From positions 1-64,000 of the forward strand of contig NW_013546121.1 in the NCBI RefSeq assembly GCF_000760515.2: a stretch of DNA of 64,000 nucleotides. Direction: 5' to 3'. Origin of the DNA: Mitosporidium daphniae. Taxonomy: Eukaryota; Microsporidia. Below, piece by piece: positions 34,289 through 44,308 of the stretch (within the stretch, counting starts at the first letter, position 1; every line of letters starts with the position of its first letter). A model generated the notes under the pieces. That model saw only the letters and a list, made by a program, of their open reading frames with translations. It did no database searches and was not told where the DNA came from. Position numbers and translations under genes: made by a program.

Positions 34289-37200
34289 TTACCAGTCCTC
34301 CCAGGACTGGTGGGAAACAACACTTGGGGAAGCACAGGCGACGGAGCCAGCAGGGGATACCACCTTAAAGGGATCTTCTACATCGATGAGCCTATCGATT
34401 TTAAAATCGCTCGGATTGAACTCGAGGATCGCAACCACTGGACGATGATCGGAATTGACAACGTCCTCAAGCCATGTATAGGCAATCAGGTTCTAGTACA
34501 CAAATAACACGACACGGAATACCATTTTTTCGGCTTGAAATAGAATTCTATCTGTCCACCCGGGGATTCGAGATCTAGGGGCTTAGCAAGGCTTAATGCT
34601 TACGACAAATCATACGTGTTCGCGTTTGAGGAGAACTTGTACGTAGGTGGAAATGAGATTGCACCCTCCTTAAAGTCATCAAAAATAGCCCCGGATTGCT
34701 TTTCTTTGAGCAGCTAGTTAGGGTTAGGGTTAAAAAGGCGAAACCTGGTCATTTGGAAGCAGCGACAATAACCACTCCGTTGAGATGTTGTCCATTTTAA
34801 ATGCATCCAAGGGAACATCTATCCTGTAGTTCAGATCTCCCATCCAAATGATATTACTAGCATAAAATACAGAACCATACGAATGGCAATCAATGGAAAG
34901 CCCGGAGGGAAATACGGTGTCGTTGAAAACGGAATAGTATTCTCTATTACGAAGGGTCACGTTGTCATGTCCAGATGAAAAATGAGAATTAATGAAGCAA
35001 AAACTGGTGCCAATTTCAAGCTCAAAGCGCAACCCGATGGATCCTTTGTTTCCCGTAACACCGCCAAAGCCAGTCTAGTCATAGAGATGGGAGCCGGAAT
35101 GGGGATACCTTTTTTACAAAGCGCTCTACCTTTCTTATTTGTGGAAGCAACGGCTTAGATATGATTAGGATCATAACTAGCCCAACCATCTGAATGGAGG
35201 AAAGGAAAATGTATTTGGTTTTGGGGAAAAATCCGGTTAAATATTTTTCAATGTGGCTTTCCCACATGGATGCCAGAGAAGTATCATCTGAAGTTAACAC
35301 CTGAAGCAATGAGATCAATGTGGTACCTGGTGAGGAGACAGCTCAACAGCCTCTTGTAGCGATATGACAAACATATCTGGCGCTTGGTCATCTAGCTGTA
35401 ACAAGAAATTGCCTTACTGCAGGCTTTCCAAAGCGGTCTTAAAAGCATGCCGAAATTTATATGCTCAGGCAGCTCACCGCCAATATTATAGGTGCAGCAA
35501 TAAATTAATAGGTTAAATTTGGGCGCACAAAGCGGCATTTCGTCTTCAAAATGGCTATCACGGCATTCGGTAAAAGGCGAGTCGATGTTGAGAGCAGCTT
35601 TGTCGGAGAACAAATGAATTTTGGACGGACCCTTGCCCAGAATATAGTCGATCAGTTTCTGTCGATACTTATCTTGAAAAGTATTCACATAGAACCGTTG
35701 CGTGGATTTCTTCAAATCATCGACGATCCCATAAAGGGTCCTTTTCCCGGTGCGAGTAAATCCGGATTTCAAGGCCCCCGTTCCCGTATATAAAAAAGAA
35801 AGCGCATCTCCGTTATCTGCCCATGCACAGTTGAACTTGGAAGAAAACGACGATGTAGACGAAACTGTGCTTAAAATGGATCCGCCCCCCACTTGTAAAA
35901 GTATGTGCTTCAAAACGGATTGTGAAATAAGCGACTGAATGACGTTAGTCCTATCTAGGCAATCAAGACAATTGATGCGAAAGACGCCTTTCTGTGTAGA
36001 CAGAATGGCCGATCGATTCTTGTCAAAAATAAAAAGCCCGATATTTTCGATGAAATTTACCGTGATCACGGAGGACAGTATTGCAGCAAGCGAGTCATAA
36101 GCAACTCCCCCGAGTACAGAATTCATGTCAAATGGAACATAGTGGATTGAAGAGCCAGCGGGTGTTTTGGATAGCATTTGTATATGCCTATAAAAGCGAC
36201 GACTAAGCGCATTTTCGGGCTGATTAATATCCGAAGACAGGAGATTGACCACGTAGACCGGGGAAGAATACATATGAAGCAGATCACTAAAATGCTCCCT
36301 AAATGAAAGGTCGCTGGCATCCAAGCTTCGCGTAAATTGTATCTTGTGGTTTCCAATTTGGAAGCCCTGTTGCTCCCAAAACACTAAACAATTATTGCTT
36401 GTTCAATTTGAGCTCACCTGGCACGGAACCCCTGACTGAGGCGAATGAAAAAAGTTTTCCGTCCGTCTCCAAAATCATTTCGGTCTCCACAAAATTGGCA
36501 GTATTTCCGTCATCGTCAACTCCTCGTGTCAAGAACCTGGTTCCGGCTCTTTTCGAGCCGACCCGTGAAATTAACAAGAAAGAATTGCTACTGTCAAGGG
36601 TGGAGGTTTCATCAAACGATATAGTTAACGACGGTAAGGTGGCATTCTTGGAATATTTGGAGCCCGATGTTCCAGATGCACCAAGACCCAAACGAGTCGA
36701 TGCCATTCTTAGTGCACTGGAAATACTGGATTTTACCAGCGAGTTGAGGCTATATTTTTTCATGCTCAATTCCTCGACATTATCGGGCATTTCTTCCGCT
36801 GACTCTTCGCCGGTTAAGAAAAATTGCCCAACATATCCTCTGATAATATGAATTCGAAAAGGAGGCGAAGAAAACGCTTCGGTTAGTCGGGGCTCGGCCG
36901 ATGAATTACTTTTAAAAAAGGAAATGAAAGGCTCAATAAGATATTCATTCCAACAAAAGTGTGAAAGGCAATCCGGAAATACTGGCGAAGGCGGATAGGG
37001 TGCCAACCTCTTTTGTGTCAAAAGAGAAAGGTTGGAGGAAAGCGAAAAATAAAATGTACCATCGCTTAAAACCTTCAGGATGTCAATACAAGAGGCAGAT
37101 TTCTCCACGGACGCCTCAGAAATCGAGGACGCCCATGGAACGGGGGAAAATAAATCATACTTTGCATCAGTTAACGAAATGGCCTCGACATGGTTAATTT

Positions 37201-37558
37201 GATACATGGGATCGCCAAGCGTAACAGCTATTGGCGTGGCCCTGGAAATCAAAAGGATATATGCCAGGCGATCAATCTGAAGGCACCCGAGCAAGCCAAA
37301 ATATGGCGAAGAATTCACTTGCACATAGCCCTGTGGGAAGGTGTCGTCCAGCTCGACAGAAAGAAGAGCGCCCGTGCATTGGATGGTGCTGGAGGAAGAG
37401 GGCAATGGGTCTGAATGTTTTATAAAAAACCGCAAATCCAATTGCCGATCCGAATTGTACGCAAGACAAATGATTCTGCTCGAAAAAGAGGGCGTGCACT
37501 TCACGTGGACATTAATGCCACGGAAATAATCAGGCGCAGCCAGAAAATCTTCGCTCAT
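34289..37558 (-). CDS. INP51: Synaptojanin-type phosphoinositide phosphatase (Sac1 + 5-phosphatase)
   Basis: Eight exons: 36418-37558, 35418-36383, 35327-35391, 35109-35300, 34745-35074, 34604-34713, 34523-34574 and 34289-34492; 1,019 aa. The Sac1 domain fills the N-terminal half and has the intact CX5R(T) loop RINCLDCLDRTN near residue 518, so both catalytic domains look active (in yeast Inp51 the Sac1 domain is dead). The inositol-5-phosphatase domain follows: FVISLQEAVEL, TGFGGVTGNKGSIGL, WMGDLNYRI near residue 868, SFPPTYKF, PGWTDRILF and SDHRPVVAI. No proline-rich tail is seen. The name stands for the Inp51-53/synaptojanin group; the exact orthologue is not decided. The intron at 34714-34744 contains two telomere-like repeats. 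Confidence 0.92.
34718..34732. other. Telomere-like (TTAGGG) repeat inside an INP51 intron
   Basis: TTAGGGTTAGGGTTA on the plus strand, so the intron of the minus-strand gene reads CCCTAACCCTAACTAG at its 3' end. In this orientation each repeat contains CTAAC, a branch-point-like word, right before the acceptor TAG. The intron is 31 nt (34714-34744), so the repeat makes up half of it. Confidence 0.8.
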
Positions 37559-37697
37559 TTATTTAAATTGGCGAATTTTAAATGAAAACTTTTAGGCCCA
37601 CTTGATCCATTGTCAAATCAAATTGAACCTACCTTTTTGGTAGCTGCATTATCAATAGCTTAATAGATCAATTCCCTGAAGACTTTTAACTACTTTG

Positions 37698-40336
37698 ATG
37701 CCAGAGGCCGAATCTCTGTCGCTTAGAGAGCTAATATCGGTTCTTCAAAAGCATGCAGGGAATCAGGATGATCAAGCAGACGGGGATGAGTCGGTTTCCA
37801 CAGGCCTGCACGAGTTTCTTGAAGAATCAAATGGATTTTATGTGTTGCATTTTTCCAGATTTGATGTGACTGTGAACCCGAATTTAGGGCTCCTCGAACA
37901 GGATGTTGCTCTGATCTTCAAAGCCGTTGGTCCCAATGTGCTTTCCGAAAACGTCGAAAATCTGGTAATGAAATTCTTGTCGTATTTCATTGGACCAATC
38001 CAATTTGTAATGGAAGCGGCCGCAGTGCTTGCCGCTGGACTGCAATTTTGGATTGATTTTGGAATCATTTGCGCCATGCTTATTTTAAACGCCTGTGTTG
38101 GGTTTTTGCAAGAGTATCAGGCAGGATCCATTGTTTCCGAGTTGAAAGAGTGCATGGCTTTGCAGACAGATGTCATTCGATACAATGGGATATCGATGAA
38201 ATTGCCGTCAAAAGACCTTCTTCCGGGCGACATTGTTGTCATTGAAGAGGGCACGATTATTCCGGCGGATGGAAGAATCATAGCATATGGGGATCCCTTT
38301 TTATTGGTGGACCAGTCTACAATTACGGGGGAATCTCTTCCCATTGAAAAGAAAGTCGGAAATGATGTATATTCGTCCTCCATTGTCAGGTCTGGATCTG
38401 CAAGAATGATAGTCACCTCTACCGGAGATACCACATTTATTGGCAAGACCGCTGTTCTTGTCAATAAGACTGAACGGGTAGGTCACTTTGAGGCTGTTCT
38501 TTCTTCAATCGGAACCGTGCTGTTGGTTATTGTGGTCATATTTATGACGGCAGGGCTCATCATAAACTTTTACCGCTCAGCTTCGATGGTGGAGCAATTG
38601 ACTTTCATTTTTGTGATTGCACTTGTTGGCGTTCCCGTTGGTCTTCCAGCAGTCGTGACAACTACGCTCGCAGTTGGAGCCGCTGAACTGGCTCGTAAGC
38701 GAGTGGTTGTCAAAAAGCTTGCCTCCATTGAATCTCTAGCCGGTGTGGATGTGCTTTGCACAGACAAAACAGGCACGCTTACGGAAAACAAACTTTCTGT
38801 GGAGGTTCCTGTTTTTTTTAGTCCCTACACTTCTGGCGATGTTATGCTTGTTGCTGCAGCCACATGCTCGCGTTCGTTGAGGGGCATGGATGCCATTGAT
38901 CACGCCCTGTTGTCATCGCTGACGCGGTTTCCAGATGCTCTTTCTCGTCTGGAAAACTTGAGAATTATCTCGCTCGTACCGTTTGACCCTGTTTCAAAAA
39001 AGGCAACCGCCATTGTGGAGGACTCGAAGGGCAACCGTTCTTTGTACATAAAGGGGTCTCCTCAAATCATTTTAGACCTTGCCCCATCAGACTATAGCGC
39101 AAGCTTAAAGGAGCAATATGAACATGCGGTTTATTTATTGGCCACAAAAGGCTTTCGTTCTTTGGGAGTCTCCAGACAAAGTGGCGACTCAAAAGAGTAT
39201 CAAATTGTTGGAATCATTCCACTACATGACCCTTTGCGTCATGATGCTGCCACGACCATCAACGAGGCCCAAAAGCTAGGGCTTTCCATTAAAATCTTGA
39301 CGGGCGATGCTTTGGCCATTGCCATCGAAACTGCAAGGCAGCTTGGGCTCAATTCCAGAATCTTGCCGGCAAACGATATTTTCACCGACACCGACTTGTT
39401 CCAAGTAAGCATACCGGATATCGGTAGTGTGGTTGAAAGTGCAGATGGCTTTGCACAAGTTTTCCCGCAACACAAGTATCGTGTGGTTGAAGCTCTCCAA
39501 AAGAGAGGGCATTTGGTCGCCATGACAGGCGATGGAATCAATGATGCTCCATCTCTCAAGATTGCAGACACCGGAATCGCCGTTGAAGGGGCTTCTGCGG
39601 CGGCACAGGCGGCCGCCGACATTATTTTCCTGAAAGCTGGTCTCAGTGTGATCATTGATGCTCTAAAGGCGTCCAGGAAAATTTTTCAGCGCATACGCGC
39701 CTATATCATCTATCGGATTGCACTGTCCCTTCAATTGGAAATCTTTTTTGTCACTACACTTGCTATTCTTGGCACAACTATTGACGTCAACCTGATTGCT
39801 TTTCTTGCTATCTTTTCAGATATTGCCACGCTTGCCATTGCCTATGACAAGGCTTCATATTCTTTGGAGCCGTCTTTTTGGAACATCGGGTATATATGGA
39901 TGCTTGCCTCGATACTTGGGCTGTTTTTGGCCATTTCAACATGGATCCTTAACGGAGCTTTGCTGTTGACCAGCGGCACCGGTATCATCCAGTCGTACGG
40001 AAATGCCGATTTTATAGTTTTCCTGCAAATTGCACTGTCCCAGTCGTGGGTTATCTTTGTGTCTAGGTAAGCTTGGCGTCGCAATTTGCTCTTTCCACTA
40101 GATACTCTGTCAAATTTGAAAAAATGACATTTCCCTCCATACAGCTTGTCGGAGCCATCTTGGTTGTTGACATCATATCTACGTTGATAACGATCTTTGG
40201 CTGGCTTGTGCCGGACAGCACCAGAACAGACATTGTAACTGTGATTCTGGTGTGGATGTATTCTTTTGGAATGACTTTGCTGTTGTTTTTGGTGTTCTAT
40301 CTGGTGAATCATGTATATTTTTCACATAAAGTTTAA
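37698..40336 (+). CDS. PMA1: Plasma-membrane H+-ATPase, P3A type (Pma1-like)
   Basis: Two exons, 37698-40066 and 40102-40336 (35-nt intron); 867 aa. P3A pumps export protons and energise nutrient uptake at the plasma membrane. Landmarks are the TGES loop ([13 protein letters not shown]), the phosphorylation site [11 protein letters not shown] with D356, [20 protein letters not shown], and hydrophobic segments consistent with M1-M10. The C-terminus ends about 10 residues after the last membrane segment (NHVYFSHKV), so the regulatory tail of yeast and plant pumps is missing. The N-terminal extension is about 75 residues. It is divergent from INP51 across 139 bp. Confidence 0.93.
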
Positions 40337-40525
40337 AACGTCCTCGGTGATGGTGGTGGTGGTGGTATCTTGACTAGATACAGCATTTAGTACGCCATGT
40401 GCTTTGCGATCAAAATACACTGCGCGCAGTCGGCTGTCCAACCCATAAATGTAGCTTTGAATTCGCAATAAATTTAGGGTTAAAGCTGAGCGGGAGACAC
40501 AGCACACCTGCCACATGCAACACAT
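40322..40525 (-). CDS. Short ORF of unknown function, overlapping the PMA1 3' end
   Basis: An ATG-initiated 67-aa frame whose last 15 bp overlap the PMA1 stop on the other strand. The product includes [19 protein letters not shown] and a Thr run ([11 protein letters not shown]) from a GGT repeat at 40351-40366. No family is recognised, and it lies in the upstream region of the RAD9-like gene, so it may be fortuitous. Confidence 0.3.
   Translation of the reverse strand: MCCMWQVCCVSRSALTLNLLRIQSYIYGLDSRLRAVYFDRKAHGVLNAVSSQDTTTTTITEDVLNFM
40351..40366. repeat. (TGG)n trinucleotide run
   Basis: About five TGG units just past the PMA1 stop. On the minus strand it would encode Thr (ACC) codons in the short ORF 40322-40525. 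Confidence 0.75.
40471..40485 (+). promoter_or_regulatory. AAATTTAGGGTTAA element upstream of the RAD9-like gene
   Basis: The word AAATTTAGGGTTAA lies about 100 bp before the start at 40586, and the same word occurs again before the gene at 41760. It joins the AT-rich start-site word AAATTT to a telomere-repeat-like AGGGTTA. Its role is inferred only from recurrence and position. Confidence 0.4.
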
Positions 40526-40585
40526 TACATTTTCACTTTCAAAACTTGTAAACTTCCAAAAAACCTTACAGGACCGACTTTAAAA

Positions 40586-41582
40586 ATGGATCCAGCACTT
40601 GATCGTTCGATTTTCTTTTATGCGTCTACCAGCGAAATCGTATTGTTGCGGTCTCTTGTTTTCGGGTTTTCACCCCTTTCAAGTGTAAGAAATTGGATGT
40701 CATTTTTAGTCTTCACTTGGGTTCCAAATCTTTCCGGGCTCCAAATCTGTATGTATTTCAGCACTGTCCGGTAGCAACAATATAATTGCCTCCTCGTTCC
40801 TTAATTCCAATTTCTTTTCCTCTTTCTTTTCATCTTCCATTTCCAGTTCCGAGCGCTTTTTTCTGTCGTTTGAGGCGTTCTCCACGATGATCAGTATCAT
40901 TTCATCGATCTTTATCGATCATGGGGTGGAGGGAAAGCCATGTAAATCCAAAGACTCAATTTCCTCTATGCCCATAACAATTCTTAAACTTATTATCTAC
41001 GAATCAGAAATAGAAAGGCTACATATCAAGATCGAGTCTTTTTTTGAAGAAAAAATATTGTTCACCGGAAGCCTGAGCTTTATCAAGCAGCAATACAGCC
41101 ATCCTGATTTTGCGGTACATTCTGAAAACTTGTTGTCTCAGAGCTGGGCCTTTGATGTAAGTACCTACCCTATCTGATTTGCTTCAATAGCCACGATATC
41201 TTTTTAGCCATCTTTCGGAACTATTTAGCAAGAAGCATCTTACTAGCTCGGCCGTGTGCTTGAAACTATGTCCCAGAGACAGCTCGTTTCTCTCGTTTAC
41301 AAGGAACGACCAGTCTGGTAATTATGAGGTATTCGGCTTTAATTACCCACATAGACATATTCGTCTAGAATTGCTTCCAGTTTGAGCGACACCATATCTG
41401 TAGCGCTGCCATCTATCTTTGCACAAATGGCATTAAATATTCTTCCCTTCGCGTCGCATTCCATGATCAGGATGGATCGGCAAAGAGATTCGCTCATTTT
41501 GACGATTACAAAAACCGATACCGCCGACAAGCCCCTTTTTACCAGCGAAATCTTTTCAAGCACCCTTCACGTGGTAGAATAG
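40586..41582 (+). CDS. RAD9: PCNA-fold protein, probably 9-1-1 checkpoint clamp subunit Rad9
   Basis: Four exons: 40586-40684, 40710-41156, 41191-41328 and 41355-41582; introns 25, 34 and 26 nt; 303 aa. The protein matches the layout of two PCNA-like repeats: GFQIFPGSKSVCISALSGSN then SFLNSNFF in the first, the linking segment, and SVALPSIFAQMALNILPFA followed by LILTITKTD in the second. The order of features best fits Rad9 without its long phosphorylated tail, but Rad1 or Hus1 cannot be excluded by eye. In the family the clamp is loaded at damaged DNA and activates ATR signalling. Confidence 0.55.
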
Positions 41583-41737
41583 CTTGCAACTGCTTCTTCT
41601 TGTTTGAACTTTGTGCAATTAATTGCCTTTTCTAACCCTAGCCGTTATTAAAAGAACTCAACTATGGACTGGCATTGCCTATAGGACATTTAAACGACCT
41701 ATCACGTTGCCGATTTTTGATTCCAAAATAAAACGCA

Positions 41738-41751
41738 AATTTAGGGTTAAT
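41738..41751 (+). promoter_or_regulatory. AAATTTAGGGTTAA element just before the 41760 gene
   Basis: Second copy of the composite word, ending 9 bp before the ATG at 41760. A reverse-strand TAACCCTA is at 41633-41640 in the same spacer. At this distance it would have to act as a core promoter or initiator with almost no 5' UTR. Confidence 0.45.
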
Positions 41752-41759
41752 TATTTTCA

Positions 41760-42155
41760 ATGTTAGGAACCACAATCTACGCTTTCTCGTTTGTGTGGAA
41801 TTTCGCCGCTGTAGTTCTATTTGGAGGGTATCCCGAACGAGTGATCCCGCCATATGCAATAGAACTAAACACTCCCGCATATGAGATCTGTTCAGGCGTC
41901 ATTCACGATGTGGTAAGAATTTTGGCACCCACTTATCTTGGGTACGCCTTTCTTTCTTTATTTGCTCTGTTTTCAAAGTCGCTGGAAGTAAAAAAAGCAA
42001 TTTCCTCTGCCCTTGCCATCGTTTTCCTGGTAAACCTGATTCTTGAGGTGCAGTGGATTACAACAAAGAGATGGAAAACAAACAGCATCCTTGCTTTCAT
42101 GTTCTTCGACTTTCTCGTGTTCTTCTCAAATGCGTATATCGCATTTACATATTGA
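41760..42155 (+). CDS. Small multispanning membrane protein, unknown family
   Basis: Single exon, 131 aa. About four hydrophobic segments are visible (AFSFVWNFAAVVLFGG, ILAPTYLGYAFLSLFALF, ALAIVFLVNLILEV, LAFMFFDFLVFFSNAYIAF), with few charged loops. No motif allows a family call. It sits between the RAD9-like gene and SQT1 on the same strand with its own start-site element. Confidence 0.65.
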   Translation: MLGTTIYAFSFVWNFAAVVLFGGYPERVIPPYAIELNTPAYEICSGVIHDVVRILAPTYLGYAFLSLFALFSKSLEVKKAISSALAIVFLVNLILEVQWITTKRWKTNSILAFMFFDFLVFFSNAYIAFTY

Positions 42156-42255
42156 ATGTTTACTGCACACTTGGATTGACAAAATCTCCATTCGAATGAT
42201 TACAGAATAATATTAAAAAATAAACCAAAATAAAAAATCGGCCTTTATTATTAAA

Positions 42256-43581
42256 ATGCTCGACCACAACAGCGAGCCTGAATCCTCAGAGGATTCTTTT
42301 TTGGGGAGTGATGATCAGGCGCTTTCCATAAGTAAGCCCGGGCACTTATTATTAGGCGATATGGATGATCAGGAGATAATGTCTTCCTTGGCAATATCTG
42401 ATGGCGAACCCGACCAGGAATGTGCAGACGAGCAGTCAACCGATATGTCCCACGATCAGATCATCTTTGAGGATGATTCGTGCAACAGCTTTTACGGGCA
42501 CAACAACAACCCTATATATGCGCTTGCAGTGCTGAAATCCCATGTCATTTCTGGGGGCGGAGATGATCGTTGCTTTTGTTGGGACCCGAGTGCCGATCCG
42601 CCTGCGCCCATTTATCCAAAGGCTTTTTCCAAACGTATGCCCCAATTCATTGATTATAGCAAAATTTACGGATTCCATTTCGGCCGTGGCAATCAGCCAC
42701 GATGCCGAGTTATGTGCCGCTGGTTGTCTTTCCGGGCAAGTTGCCGTGTGGAAGGTCTCGTCAAACGGCGCCTCGCTACTTGGCTTGTTTGATGGGCCCT
42801 CAGACATCACTTCGCTTCAATTTCATCCGAAAGGGTACATTTTAATGGCCTCTGGAGAAGACGGTACCATTTGGCTATGGTCCCTTCCTTCGGGAAATTG
42901 TCTCACAGTGCTGTCGACAGATTCGTTTGCCATTTTGAAGGCCAGCTTTTATCCGCAATCTGGAAAATATGTCGTTTCTTCATCTGCTGATGGGTCTGTT
43001 AGGGTTTGGGATCCAAAATCAAGCCTTCCAAAATCCAAGTTTTCCACCGGAAGCGCCGTCAACACAATAGACTTGTTCGAATCAACGACAGATTGTACAA
43101 AATTCATCCTTGCTGGCTGTGAAGATGGGAGGGTTTCCCTCCTCCATGGAGTTACTTGCGCATTGTTGAAAGAGCAATGTGACCTGCATGAAAATTCGGT
43201 GGAAATCGTCGCCTTTGCAAAGAGGGGCGAGAACCTCTATGCTCTCAGTTGCTGTTTGGGGGGCATTCTTGCCATTGTCGAGGTACCTTCGCTTGCTCTT
43301 AGAAATCAATGTGTACATCCATTTGGAATTACAACCCTGAAAGTTATCAGCAATGAAACCCTCTTTGTTGCCGTTACGGGATCTACTGACGGAAAGGTCC
43401 GAGTTTGGGATATTCTGTCTGGCTCACTTCTCCGAACCCTAATGGGCCATCAAGATACCATTCTGGATCTCTCGTACATTGCTTCAAGGTATGGAAATAG
43501 CATTGCATACTTACTTTTAGCCAGCAGTTGGTCAGTGCGTCTGATGACGGGTGTTGTTTGGTATTTAATTTAAATAATTAA
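42256..43581 (+). CDS. SQT1: WD40 ribosome-assembly chaperone Sqt1/AAMP
   Basis: Three exons: 42256-42634, 42660-43488 and 43521-43581 (25- and 32-nt introns); 422 aa. Sqt1 is the dedicated chaperone of ribosomal protein uL16. The acidic N-terminus (about 80 residues) precedes a WD40 propeller: ALAVLKSHVISGGGDDRCFC, SISAVAISHDAELCAAGCLS, HPKGYILMASGEDGTIWLW, SSADGSVRVWD, GSTDGKVRVWDILSGSLL and QQLVSASDDGCCLVF. Order and spacing match human AAMP. The last exon overlaps the 3' end of the minus-strand RBFA gene by 17 bp. Confidence 0.9.
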
Positions 43582-44229
43582 AATTTTGGTCTAAATCGGA
43601 TTTTGCGAAAATAAATTCTATCGATGGGACCGTTCTGAACTTCATGTGTTGCGAAAGGTATCGTCTAAACCTCCGCTCATTGCGCAGTAAGATTGAAAGC
43701 AGTTGCGATTTTTGCTCGCCCTCAGCGTCAATATGGATGTTCATTTTGCACGACTGGAGCTTGGCATCCAACGAGATCGCTGTAATTTGTACATCATTGA
43801 GGCATTCATCCCCTTGCAGCGAATCCGAGCTAGAAAGAAACCGGTAAAACATTTGATTGATAGCATCGGAGATCTTTGTAGAGCGTACTGGGATATTTTC
43901 CACAATATCGGACGCCTGACCATGGGCATGCAAATTGGGTCTTTCTTGAGGCGGGATTGGAGACACCCTTTGGGATCTTCTCTAATTGCATGATTGGAAA
44001 CTAAAAATACCTCTTCCTCCTGGCGCGCGTGCAGCTTGGCCTCCTCTTTCTCGATTTTGAGATGTTTATCGGCGACTACCTTTGGAATGTACGATGTAAA
44101 ATATTCCGGCACAACTTTAAGTTCGCGTAAATCGTGGGGCTTACATTGGACTTTGGGCTCAATTGCGATTTTGAGTGCCTTCCAAAAGTCTCCATTGGTG
44201 CCCGAGTAATTTCGTATCAACCTCCTCAT
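43565..44229 (-). CDS. RBFA: Ribosome-binding factor A-like protein, probably mitochondrial
   Basis: Two exons, 44011-44229 and 43565-43981 (29-nt intron); 211 aa. RbfA helps mature the small ribosomal subunit. The C-terminal half has the KH-like RbfA pattern: TKISDAINQMFYRFL, then DVQITAISLDAKLQSCKMNI, and RRFRRYLSQHMKFRTVPSIE near the end. The first 80 residues are basic and start MRRLIRNYS, consistent with a mitochondrial targeting sequence. Mitochondrial RBFA would imply a translating mitochondrion. Its stop overlaps the SQT1 terminal exon. Confidence 0.75.
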
Positions 44230-44308
44230 GAAGCCAAAAATGTCATTAGGGTTTGCGTTTGGTTTATTTTGGCAGTTGCACTGCGTTTTTGTTTAATTAC
44301 TTGAATTG

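Noticed and set aside
34229-34717. A plus-strand two-exon gene with consistent splice phase.
   Set aside because: It is a shadow: the opposite strand carries the conserved end of the inositol-5-phosphatase (PPTYKF, PGWTDRILF, SDHRPVVAI) across the same bases.
34718-34732. A true telomere or chromosome end.
   Set aside because: Only two and a half repeats, inside an intron with coding exons on both sides.
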